Assembly: GCA_003150355.1 (NCBI GenBank)
Contig: QAMJ01000007.1
Coordinates: forward strand, 1 to 5,580
DNA from: Clostridiales bacterium
GTDB lineage: Bacteria > Bacillota > Clostridia > Oscillospirales > Oscillospiraceae
DNA: 5,580 nucleotides
Reading direction: 5' to 3'
Shown: positions 1 to 4,832 of the stretch, one piece after another
How positions within the stretch are numbered: position 1 is the stretch's first letter
How the letters are laid out: each line of letters starts with the position of its first letter
Translations under genes and position numbers: made by a program
The notes under the pieces: model-generated
The model's database searches: none
What the model saw: the letters and a program-made list of their open reading frames with translations, nothing else
Told to the model about the DNA's origin: nothing

Positions 1-121
1 TATTCTCCCAGTCGTTCTACTGTTGAGGAGTGTTCCGAATTGGGTATAGGGGGTTAAAAAAAAATGAAGTTTTTTGCTTTGGCGATTTGTCTTGCTTTCT
101 TGCTTTTCTTTGTTATTCAGA
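1..121. repeat. Left copy of 121-bp terminal direct repeat (circular-assembly overlap)
   Basis: These 121 bases match 5460-5580 base for base, and the match breaks on the left at 5459. A perfect repeat at the two ends of a contig is the usual mark of a circular molecule cut open with a k-mer-sized overlap. The unit circle is then 5,459 bp. This copy holds the last 49 bases of the ssDNA-binding gene (stop TAG 47-49) and the start of the first small membrane gene (ATG 64). A true terminal repeat of a linear replicon is the alternative, but a gene that reads through the junction and the phage type both favour a circle. Confidence 0.93.
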
Positions 122-309
122 TTGTTGGACTTGTCGGTGATATTAAAGCTAAAATAAGGTTAAAAAAGGAAAAACAGAATGAAAAACAAAAACAATCAAT
201 CGAAAATGAAAATAAAAGAGAAGATAGCTTTTGCGGTCTTTATGACGAGTGTACCACTGTTGATAGAACTTTGGAAGGAAAAGACGAAGGACAATCAACA
301 AAGCTTTGA
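64..309 (+). CDS. Small single-span membrane protein, candidate minor coat (pVII/pIX-like position)
   Basis: This 81-aa protein has one hydrophobic segment at about residues 3-24 (FFALAICLAFLLFFVIQIVG), followed by a strongly basic stretch (KAKIRLKKEK) and a polar, acidic tail. The basic side after the span predicts the tail in the cytoplasm. The start at ATG 64 is supported by AGGGGG at 48-53, 10 bases upstream. It lies between the ssDNA-binding gene and the major coat gene, where filamentous phages carry pVII and pIX, small membrane proteins that cap the virion end first extruded. The last 131 bases overlap the next gene in another frame, and an in-frame A_AAA_AAG heptamer at 162-168 could yield a 39-aa form (see findings). 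I recognise no family; the role comes from position and topology. Confidence 0.6.
   Translation: MKFFALAICLAFLLFFVIQIVGLVGDIKAKIRLKKEKQNEKQKQSIENENKREDSFCGLYDECTTVDRTLEGKDEGQSTKL
165..170 (+). promoter_or_regulatory. Internal ribosome binding site for the nested 179-379 gene
   Basis: AAAGGA ends 8 bases before the ATG at 179 and lies inside the coding region of the upstream membrane gene. It is the main support for translating the overlapping frame as a separate protein. Confidence 0.55.
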
Positions 310-379
310 TTCGTGGCTTATGGAAATATACAATCGTCACAATGATAAATCTAAAAAGAAAAAAGGGGGTGAAAAGTAA
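179..379 (+). CDS. Second small membrane protein, overlapping the previous gene out of frame
   Basis: This 66-aa protein begins with a basic N-terminus (MKNKNNQSKMKIKEK), has one moderately hydrophobic span at about residues 16-31 (IAFAVFMTSVPLLIEL), and ends in a charged tail finishing KSKKKKGGEK. AAAGGA lies 8 bases before ATG 179. The stop TAA (377-379) directly abuts the major coat ATG at 380, which suggests translational coupling. It shares 131 bases with the 64-309 gene in the +1 frame. Two small membrane proteins before the major coat gene resemble the VII-IX-VIII order of Ff phages, so a minor tip protein is a reasonable inference. The coupling, ribosome binding site and sensible topology suggest it is real despite the overlap; no family was recognised. 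Confidence 0.6.
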   Translation: MKNKNNQSKMKIKEKIAFAVFMTSVPLLIELWKEKTKDNQQSFDSWLMEIYNRHNDKSKKKKGGEK

Positions 380-625
380 ATGGAAGCAGTTTTAACGGAA
401 ATTATCGAACTTCTTACTGGCGGTTTGACCGGTATGGCAACCGGTATCGGTGCTGGTCTTGGCGACCTTGCTAAAAGCATTTTCCTTGAAACTACAGGTG
501 AGGGTGCTTCTGCAACTACGACGTTGTCTGTATTCGGTGCGCTTATCATTATTTTTGCGGGTGTTTCTCTCGCAATCGGTTTGTCGCGTTGGGTAGTTAA
601 CTGGGTTACCTCTCTTGGCAACTAA
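380..625 (+). CDS. Candidate major coat protein (pVIII-like)
   Basis: This 81-aa protein has a glycine-rich, amphipathic N-terminal half (LLTGGLTGMATGIGAGLGDL, residues 11-30), an acidic linker near residues 37-42, a hydrophobic span at about 48-69 (LSVFGALIIIFAGVSLAIGL within it) and a short C-terminus, RWVVNWVTSLGN. A single helix-forming span with small residues is what a filamentous capsid subunit needs. No classical signal peptide is present; insertion could use the single span, or cleavage could follow the A-S-A at 43-45. Its ribosome binding site, GGGGGTG (365-371), is strong, and the gene is the last before an intrinsic terminator, the same place as gene VIII in Ff phages, where it ensures high expression. 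Identification rests on size, composition and context. Confidence 0.75.
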   Translation: MEAVLTEIIELLTGGLTGMATGIGAGLGDLAKSIFLETTGEGASATTTLSVFGALIIIFAGVSLAIGLSRWVVNWVTSLGN

Positions 626-645
626 AGTTGCTTTAGGTTTTTCAA

Positions 646-677
646 CCGCTTTTCCGTAAAAAAAGCGGATTTTTTTT
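646..677 (+). terminator. Intrinsic terminator after the major coat gene
   Basis: CCGCTTTT (646-653) pairs perfectly with AAAAGCGG (661-668) across a 7-base loop, followed by eight T at 670-677. It starts 20 bases after the coat stop codon and ends three bases before the ATPase start. Ff phages have a terminator in the equivalent place, which lowers expression of the downstream assembly genes. Confidence 0.88.
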
Positions 678-679
678 AT

Positions 680-1507
680 ATGACTATTGTATTAATAATT
701 ATTTTAATTATATCTTTGTTCCTTTATTTTCGTTATCGGAAAATCCCTCGTTTGGGAAATATGGTTCTTGTCACGGGTGGTATTAAGACAGGTAAGTCAA
801 CTTTATCCGTTTATCTTGCTTTGCGTACATATAAAAAACAGTTATTTAAGTGGAAAATAAAATGCTTTATAGGTAAATTTTTAAAAGTCCTTAAAATTCC
901 AAAATTTAAGAACTTTGAAAAACCCGAAAAACCTTTGTTTTATTCGAACATACCTTTAAAAATGCCGTATGTGCCTTTAACAAAAGAACTTTTATTAAGG
1001 GAAGAAAGGTTCGCTTATGGTAGCGTTTGTTATATCTGTGAAGCTTCTTTGGTTGCCGATTCTATGTCTTATAAAGATATGACTTTGAACGAAAATTTGC
1101 TTTTGCTTAATAAGCTTTTTGCTCATGAAACAAAAGGCGGTTATATCTTTTATGATACTCAAAGTATACTCGATAATCATTATGCTGTAAAGCGTTGCTT
1201 AAGTTCGTATTTGTATATTCACCATACTATAAAAACTATACCTTTTTTCTTACTTTGTTGGGTGCGTGAAATGAAGTTTTCCGAGGATAACACTATTGTA
1301 AATTCTTTTGATTCCGATGTCGAAAAAGAATTGAAACTCATTATCTTGCCGAAAAAGATATGGAAAAAATTTGATTGCTATTGCTATTCGAGTTTTACTG
1401 ACGATTTGCCTGTAAATGATAATCTTGATTATCCTGAAACTTTGAAAGCTGACGATATAATATCTTTTAAAACTTATTTTAACTTAAAAAGAGGTGGTAA
1501 AAAATGA
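680..1507 (+). CDS. Zot/pI-like morphogenesis ATPase
   Basis: This 275-aa protein is the assembly ATPase expected to power extrusion of the phage through the cell membrane. Residues 2-17 form a hydrophobic anchor followed by RYRKIPR, so the rest should be cytoplasmic. The Walker A loop is G-GIKT-GKS at 33-40. A Walker B-like strand is VCYICE at 116-121, with Cys120 where the family normally has Asp before the Glu. A strand ending DTQ (about 154-161), followed by a run like the Zot signature (ILDNHYAVKR), fits the sensor region. In Ff pI the membrane span follows the ATPase domain; here it precedes it and no C-terminal span is seen. ATG 680 has no evident Shine-Dalgarno and sits just after the terminator T-run. 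An ATG at 761 (Met28) would lose the anchor. The stop overlaps the next start (ATGA, 1504-1507). Confidence 0.88.
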   Translation: MTIVLIIILIISLFLYFRYRKIPRLGNMVLVTGGIKTGKSTLSVYLALRTYKKQLFKWKIKCFIGKFLKVLKIPKFKNFEKPEKPLFYSNIPLKMPYVPLTKELLLREERFAYGSVCYICEASLVADSMSYKDMTLNENLLLLNKLFAHETKGGYIFYDTQSILDNHYAVKRCLSSYLYIHHTIKTIPFFLLCWVREMKFSEDNTIVNSFDSDVEKELKLIILPKKIWKKFDCYCYSSFTDDLPVNDNLDYPETLKADDIISFKTYFNLKRGGKK

Positions 1508-1824
1508 CAAAATTTGAAAAAAAGCTTGACGCTTTGTTTTGGTTTCTTGTCGGTGTTCTTCCGCTTGTAATCTTTTTTATAATTAATTATCGTAATTCCT
1601 CAGCCGATTTTTCTGCTTTTATATCTGCTTATCGTTATAATTATGTTGCTGATATATGTACGCAAATATTTACCGATACGCTTTCTTTTCCTGTGGTTGT
1701 AACTGATTTTCTTTCTTACTTTGTTAGTGTTGAAATATCCCATATTTTTATTGATGTAATAGTTTTTATTCCGAGGTTTGCTCGCACTTTTTTGGAGGGT
1801 TGCTATGATAAAATTCAAAAATAA
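1504..1824 (+). CDS. Small integral membrane protein of the morphogenesis block, function unknown
   Basis: This 106-aa protein has an N-terminal span at about residues 11-28 (LFWFLVGVLPLVIFFIIN), a polar central stretch, then a long hydrophobic region at about 60-97 with a few polar breaks. It is coupled to the ATPase gene by a 4-base ATGA overlap and has GAGGTGG (1491-1497) ahead of its ATG. Its last 20 bases overlap the adsorption-protein gene. Its place between the ATPase and the pIII-like gene, and its membrane character, suggest an assembly partner of the ATPase or a minor virion protein. Its plan (N-terminal span, then an Asp/Phe/Ser-rich stretch, then a C-terminal hydrophobic region) resembles the 3019-3405 protein, but any homology is unproven. 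I recognise no family. Confidence 0.75.
   Translation: MTKFEKKLDALFWFLVGVLPLVIFFIINYRNSSADFSAFISAYRYNYVADICTQIFTDTLSFPVVVTDFLSYFVSVEISHIFIDVIVFIPRFARTFLEGCYDKIQK
1794..1799 (+). promoter_or_regulatory. Ribosome binding site fixing the pIII-like start at 1805
   Basis: GGAGGG ends 5 bases before ATG 1805. This ATG opens directly into a textbook signal peptide, whereas the upstream in-frame TTG at 1778 would only add nine uncharged or hydrophobic residues before it. The start is therefore placed at 1805. Confidence 0.8.
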
Positions 1825-2995
1825 AACTTTTATTCGTTGTTTTGCTTTGCTGTTTGCTGTGCTTTTATCTGTCTTTTGCTTTATAGCTTTTTTACCTCGT
1901 AAAAATGTTGCACAAGCTGCAAGTGTTGTCGAAACTTATGATTATACTTTTAATGATTTTAATATTCCTTGGCACACTCGTTTTCAGTTGGGTAGCGGTC
2001 CTGCTGGTAATTTAAGTACTTTGGCGAAATATACTATTTCGTTTGATTGGTCTGTTTCTTCTCAAAATCCTATTGACGCAAAATTTAATTTGACCGCTTT
2101 TTTAAACACTAATGTTTCAAATATTCTCGTTACTGACGGATATAAATTACGGCTTGTTCCTTATCCTCTTAAAAGTGCCGATGATATTATTAATAATTAT
2201 TGGTCTTGTTTTTCTATTGAGGGTGCCTATAATGGGGAAAATGGTGGCAGTTTAGTAACTCGTTTTCAACATCTTGGAACTACAACTTTTTTGGGCGGTG
2301 TTGTTGTATCTGTTACTAATCAAAATGATACTCCTATTTTAAAGCAAACTATTAATGAAACTTTGTTAAACCCGATAGAAGTTGCAGCGTCACCGCTTTA
2401 CTTTCCTTATCGTTTTGTTTCAAAGCAAATGACTAACTATTCCGAAATAACTATGCTTACGGTCAATTATAATGCTCGTTTTCGTTTTGATTCATCTAAT
2501 AAATTTACTGATATAAAAATTCCTTCTACTGTTTCAAATTACTATGCTCCTATTGGTCTTATAACTTATACTTTTTCTAATACTGATAAAAGCTCGTATT
2601 TTAGCTTAACTATTCCCACTTGGCTCGGTTCTTCAAATTGGACTAATACTTATTATCTTGGCAATGTTGATTTAGGTTCTTTTTCATATAATGAGGGTTA
2701 TGAAGCTGGTCGTGATAGTGGTTTTAATGACGGTTTTAATAAGGGTGAGTTTGAAGGGTTCGAGAGTGGTTATAGTCAAGGTAAGACAGAGGGTTATAAC
2801 TCTGGATATAGTGCGGGTGTAGCGGATTCTAATGAGTTTACTTTTAATTCTCTTATTTCTGCTGTTTTTGACGCTCCTATTGCTACTATTAGCGGTATGC
2901 TTGATTTTACTATACTTGGAGTGAATATTAAACAATTTGTTTTTAGCTTGTTTTCGATTTGCCTTGTTATTGCTTTAGTCCGTCTTGTTATGTAG
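1805..2995 (+). CDS. Secreted, C-terminally anchored adsorption protein (pIII-like)
   Basis: This 396-aa protein is counted from ATG 1805. Residues 1-38 form a Sec signal peptide: basic MIKFKNKTFIR, a hydrophobic core to about 30, and likely cleavage after A-Q-A (36-38). Residues 39-295 form a Ser/Thr/Asn/Tyr-rich extracellular region with a single cysteine (Cys135), so unlike Ff pIII it cannot rely on internal disulfides. Residues 298-338 carry glycine at every fourth position. Residues 374-393 form the C-terminal membrane anchor, ending RLVM. Signal peptide, large variable ectodomain, flexible or helical linker and C-terminal anchor are the plan of pIII, which binds the host receptor and ends phage release. 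A pVI-like gene follows, as in Ff. No receptor-binding family was recognised; the ectodomain is probably host-specific. Confidence 0.82.
   Translation: MIKFKNKTFIRCFALLFAVLLSVFCFIAFLPRKNVAQAASVVETYDYTFNDFNIPWHTRFQLGSGPAGNLSTLAKYTISFDWSVSSQNPIDAKFNLTAFLNTNVSNILVTDGYKLRLVPYPLKSADDIINNYWSCFSIEGAYNGENGGSLVTRFQHLGTTTFLGGVVVSVTNQNDTPILKQTINETLLNPIEVAASPLYFPYRFVSKQMTNYSEITMLTVNYNARFRFDSSNKFTDIKIPSTVSNYYAPIGLITYTFSNTDKSSYFSLTIPTWLGSSNWTNTYYLGNVDLGSFSYNEGYEAGRDSGFNDGFNKGEFEGFESGYSQGKTEGYNSGYSAGVADSNEFTFNSLISAVFDAPIATISGMLDFTILGVNIKQFVFSLFSICLVIALVRLVM
2696..2818 (+). repeat. Run of 11 glycines with strict four-residue spacing in the pIII-like protein
   Basis: Residues 298, 302, 306 and every fourth residue through 338 are glycine without a break, usually as G-Y/F-x-x. 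Codons vary (GGT, GGC-like positions and GGA mixed with differing neighbours), so the pattern is kept at protein level rather than being a simple DNA repeat. It lies between the ectodomain and the membrane anchor. Confidence 0.9.
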
Positions 2996-3018
2996 TCTAG
3001 AGGGGGTGTTTTATTTTT

Positions 3019-3405
3019 ATGACCTTTTCTCGTTTTGGTTCTATTTTTTTCTTTGGTTTCGCTTTCTTGCTTTTCTTTTCTGTATTTCGTTTACTTCATG
3101 ATGCAGATGTTTTGACTTTTAATTCATTTATTAATAATTTGTCTTTGCTCGATTATGATTTTTCTGAAACTCTTAATAAAATGGCAGAAGTCCGAAGCAT
3201 GTTTGAAAATTTAGGTAATTTGTCTTGGAGTGTTAGTGGTGAGAATATTATTCAAGTTTTGAAAAATTTCTTTCTTAATATAGGCAGGATATTTACTTCG
3301 TTTTTTAATATGCTTATGATACCGCTTTTCCTTATTTATGACGTTATACTTTTTTTGCTTTCTATATTGCGCTTTCTTGCGTTTTTGCTTGGTTATGCTT
3401 TCTAA
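3019..3405 (+). CDS. pVI-like minor virion membrane protein
   Basis: This 128-aa protein has a hydrophobic span at about residues 6-26 (FGSIFFFGFAFLLFFSVFRL), an amphipathic central region (about 27-90) containing SETLNKMAEVRSMFENLGNL, and a C-terminal hydrophobic region at about 91-126 long enough for one or two spans. It begins 23 bases after the pIII-like stop; AGGGGGT (3001-3007) lies 11 bases before the ATG, slightly long spacing. In Ff phages gene VI directly follows gene III, is about 110 residues, and its product holds pIII at the virion end last released; position, size and topology match. The family assignment is by context, not by sequence motif. Confidence 0.7.
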   Translation: MTFSRFGSIFFFGFAFLLFFSVFRLLHDADVLTFNSFINNLSLLDYDFSETLNKMAEVRSMFENLGNLSWSVSGENIIQVLKNFFLNIGRIFTSFFNMLMIPLFLIYDVILFLLSILRFLAFLLGYAF

Positions 3406-3410
3406 TTTAT

Positions 3411-3457
3411 TTTAGAAAGTCCCCGAAAACCTTTAGGGGGTTCGGGGACTTTCTGAA
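3411..3457. other. Long perfect hairpin between virion and replication genes (terminator or packaging signal)
   Basis: AGAAAGTCCCCGAA (3414-3427) pairs with TTCGGGGACTTTCT (3441-3454) with no mismatch; three more outer positions pair if one T-G wobble is allowed, giving 17 pairs around a 13-base loop. It starts 5 bases after the pVI-like stop. No strong T-run follows on the + strand, so it is not a textbook terminator, though it may still end transcription. In Ff phages the packaging hairpin sits in the equivalent place, between the last morphogenesis gene and the replication gene. Confidence 0.75.
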
Positions 3458-3511
3458 ATAATTATTCTTTTATCCGTTTTATTAAAAAAAAATAGAGAGG
3501 TGATTATATAA

Positions 3512-4378
3512 ATGATATCTTTGTCGTTATCTAATGATAATACTATTAAACTAACACGTTATGAAGTCCCTGCAAAACGTTATGTTTATGTTGGTTCTTC
3601 CCATGTTTACGATAAAAAAGAAGTGGAACTTCGCCGACTTAACGTTTCCGACTATATGCGCCATTATAAAAACTTTGAAAAGTCTCTTCGCCGTACACGA
3701 AAAACTATAGATAATCTTATAGCTTGGAATAAGTTTGACTACTTTGTAACTATTACTTTTAATCGTTCTTATGTCAATGCTTCTGACGCTCAAGAAGTTC
3801 ATAAAACCTTTAAGAATATAATAAAAAGATTAAAATATCATTTTGGAAATATCTTTTATTTGCAAGTTGCCGAGTTTCATAGCGATAAAGAAAATATACA
3901 TTATCATTTATTATTAAAGTCTTTAAAACCTTTAAAATTAAAATATAAGGGTAGGACAAAGCGCGGTAATCCGCTTTATACTATAACAACTGATTTTTAT
4001 AAGGAAGATTGCTTTATAACTGTATCAAAGCTTAATGGCAGTGATATTCATGCTAAAAGTTATATACAAAAATACTTAACAAAAAATAATGATTATCCTT
4101 TGGGCCGTCGTTATGGTGCCAGTGTGGGTTTATCGCGTGTTCGTCGTGTTTCTTCTCGGTCTTTTAATTGTGAAGATAGTGTGTTTGATGAGCTTGTTGC
4201 TGGTTTATCTTTGCCGTTTGTAAGTTCTGGTGCTTGGTATGATACGGTGAAAATAAGTGCCTGTGACAGCGCGCCTTGCGCGCTGGGCTTGCCTCAAAGC
4301 CACATAAAGGACGAAATACAGCACGTCTATAATGAGTTGTTAGGTTTTTTACTGAAGTACGATAATCCTTTAAGCTAA
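3512..4378 (+). CDS. HUH rolling-circle replication initiator
   Basis: This 288-aa protein should nick the + strand at the phage origin, covalently hold the 5' end through a tyrosine and start rolling-circle synthesis with host polymerase. Visible motifs in order: motif I FVTITFN (78-84); the metal-binding HUH as H-Y-H at 130-132 within NIHYHLLLK, with Glu121 and His123 just before; and the catalytic motif SYIQKYLTK (183-191), in which Tyr184 or Tyr188 may be the nucleophile. A GRRYGASVGLSRVRR segment (198-212) follows, a pattern I associate with phage-type initiators. Residues after about 220 look less constrained, and their DNA carries strong GC-rich hairpins. The ribosome binding site is AGAGGTGAT (3496-3504). 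The gene stands apart from the virion block, with a hairpin before and a terminator-like hairpin after it. It is the functional counterpart of Ff gene II but probably belongs to a different HUH subgroup. Confidence 0.9.
   Translation: MISLSLSNDNTIKLTRYEVPAKRYVYVGSSHVYDKKEVELRRLNVSDYMRHYKNFEKSLRRTRKTIDNLIAWNKFDYFVTITFNRSYVNASDAQEVHKTFKNIIKRLKYHFGNIFYLQVAEFHSDKENIHYHLLLKSLKPLKLKYKGRTKRGNPLYTITTDFYKEDCFITVSKLNGSDIHAKSYIQKYLTKNNDYPLGRRYGASVGLSRVRRVSSRSFNCEDSVFDELVAGLSLPFVSSGAWYDTVKISACDSAPCALGLPQSHIKDEIQHVYNELLGFLLKYDNPLS
4267..4301. other. Two adjacent GC-rich hairpins inside the 3' end of rep
   Basis: CAGCGCGC (4267-4274) pairs with GCGCGCTG (4278-4285) across a 3-base loop; GGCTT (4286-4290) pairs with AAGCC (4297-4301) immediately after. 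Bases 4262-4301 hold 27 G+C of 40 in an otherwise AT-rich genome. Some rolling-circle plasmids have the double-strand origin inside rep, so an origin role is a possible reading; an mRNA structure is another. Confidence 0.75.
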
Positions 4379-4414
4379 AAAACAGTTGGGTAGAGTATTA
4401 AAACTCAAAATTAT

Positions 4415-4451
4415 CTTACGCGGTAAGGTCGTCGCGTAAGGCTTTTCTTTT
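4415..4451 (+). terminator. Likely intrinsic terminator of rep, with an alternative fold
   Basis: CTTACGCG (4415-4422) pairs perfectly with CGCGTAAG (4433-4440) around a 10-base loop, followed by GCTTTTCTTTT (4441-4451). It lies 36 bases after the rep stop. The left arm can instead pair CTTAC (4415-4419) with GTAAG (4423-4427), an alternative short hairpin. Simple termination is the most economical reading; a switchable or origin-related structure is possible. Confidence 0.65.
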
Positions 4452-4490
4452 ATTAACTTAAAAAACCTATGGTAAAAATTTAAGCTAAAC

Positions 4491-4609
4491 CCGTTTCGAT
4501 ATTCGCGAGACTGTATAGACAGGACGAGCTTAAAGGCAATGGGGTGAACGCTTTAGTCCAACGGGCAGACAGGACGAGAGAGTACAAAGCGCCGCAGGCA
4601 TCGAAACGG
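4491..4609. other. GC-rich structured element: candidate origin or noncoding RNA
   Basis: CCGTTTCGAT (4491-4500) and ATCGAAACGG (4600-4609) form a perfect 10-bp inverted repeat closing a 99-base interior. The interior contains AGACAGGACGAG twice, at 4517-4528 and 4567-4578, 50 bases apart. GTCC (4556-4559) can pair with the GGAC of either copy; with the first, TAAAG (4531-4535) and CTTTA (4551-4555) add five more pairs. A hand count gives 64 G+C of 119, far above its AT-rich flanks. There is no credible ORF. Paired iteron-like repeats plus a closing stem suit a Rep-binding origin, a packaging signal or a structured RNA; the sequence alone does not decide. Confidence 0.7.
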
Positions 4610-4637
4610 CATTATAATAAAAAATATTAAAAAACTA

Positions 4638-4666
4638 TTGACATTTAATTTTATAATTGATATAAT
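4638..4666 (+). promoter_or_regulatory. Perfect-consensus sigma-A promoter
   Basis: TTGACA (4638-4643) and TATAAT (4661-4666) are separated by exactly 17 bases, all matching the housekeeping-sigma consensus. Transcription should start near 4673 and read through the small ORFs, the ssDNA-binding gene, the two small membrane genes and the major coat gene to the terminator at 646-677. It lies directly after the structured element. Confidence 0.92.
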
Positions 4667-4713
4667 ACGTACAAGAAAACAATAAGGGCAAACAGTCCGA
4701 AGGAGTTAAAGAA

Positions 4714-4797
4714 ATGTATTACATAATAGAATATGAAAACGGAGCGTATAGGCACGGAGAATTTAACAGCTATTCGGAAGCTAAAATCAATATTTAA
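4714..4797 (+). CDS. 27-residue small protein, function unknown
   Basis: The peptide starts MYYIIEYENG, continues AYRHGEFNSY and ends SEAKINI. AAGGAG (4700-4705) stands 8 bases before the ATG, an excellent ribosome binding site, and it is the first start codon after the strong promoter, so translation is very likely. It is soluble and mixed in charge, with several tyrosines. Its final KINI and stop codon lie inside a 45-bp repeat that also ends the next ORF. It may be a truncated remnant of a longer protein cut off when the repeat formed, or a genuine small regulator. No family was recognised. Confidence 0.6.
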   Translation: MYYIIEYENGAYRHGEFNSYSEAKINI

Positions 4798-4825
4798 CTT
4801 AAGTAAATTTAATAAAAGAGAGGTA
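4781..4825 (+). repeat. 45-bp direct repeat, copy 1 (gene end plus ribosome binding site)
   Basis: This matches 5020-5064 with a single mismatch (4818 G against 5057 C); the first 37 bases are identical. It holds the last codons K-I-N-I and stop of the 27-aa ORF, an ACTTAAGT palindrome (4797-4804), an AT spacer, and the AGAGGTA ribosome binding site of the 67-aa ORF. Confidence 0.93.
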
Positions 4826-4832
4826 AAAAAAA

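Larger units (their letters stand above)
4379..4713. other. Main intergenic region (335 bases, no credible ORF)
   Basis: This is the largest gene-free stretch. In order it holds a weak GAGT/ACTC hairpin (4393-4406), the terminator-like hairpin (4415-4451), an AT-rich spacer, the GC-rich structured element (4491-4609), a second AT-rich spacer, and the consensus promoter (4638-4666) with a leader of about 40 bases to the first start codon. By analogy with the Ff intergenic region it is the leading place to look for + and - strand origins and packaging functions. Confidence 0.7.

Noticed and set aside
337..621. 94-codon open frame on the - strand opposite the coat gene
   Set aside because: It is a low-complexity Ala/Pro/Val/Arg-rich mirror of the coat gene with no ribosome binding site; all credible genes are on the + strand. 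The other - strand open frames (149-340, 995-1180, 1600-1818, 2684-2935, 3551-3802, 4651-4842, 5221-5406) fail in the same way.
1418..1433. GATAAT-CTTG-ATTATC hairpin resembling a rolling-circle nick site
   Set aside because: It is a short AT-rich stem inside the ATPase coding frame with only a few bases like known nick sites; likely chance.
1778..1804. TTG start adding nine residues to the adsorption protein
   Set aside because: ATG 1805 has GGAGGG at good spacing and begins a normal signal peptide.
3061..3078. 18-bp identity with 94-111
   Set aside because: Both encode A-F-L-L-F-F in membrane spans using the same favoured codons; composition explains it.
4491..4609. tRNA or known riboswitch
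   Set aside because: No cloverleaf, T-loop or recognised riboswitch core could be fitted to the sequence.
4379..4713. dif-like site for host XerCD integration
   Set aside because: I looked for the paired XerC/XerD arm pattern here and in the other gaps and found no convincing match.
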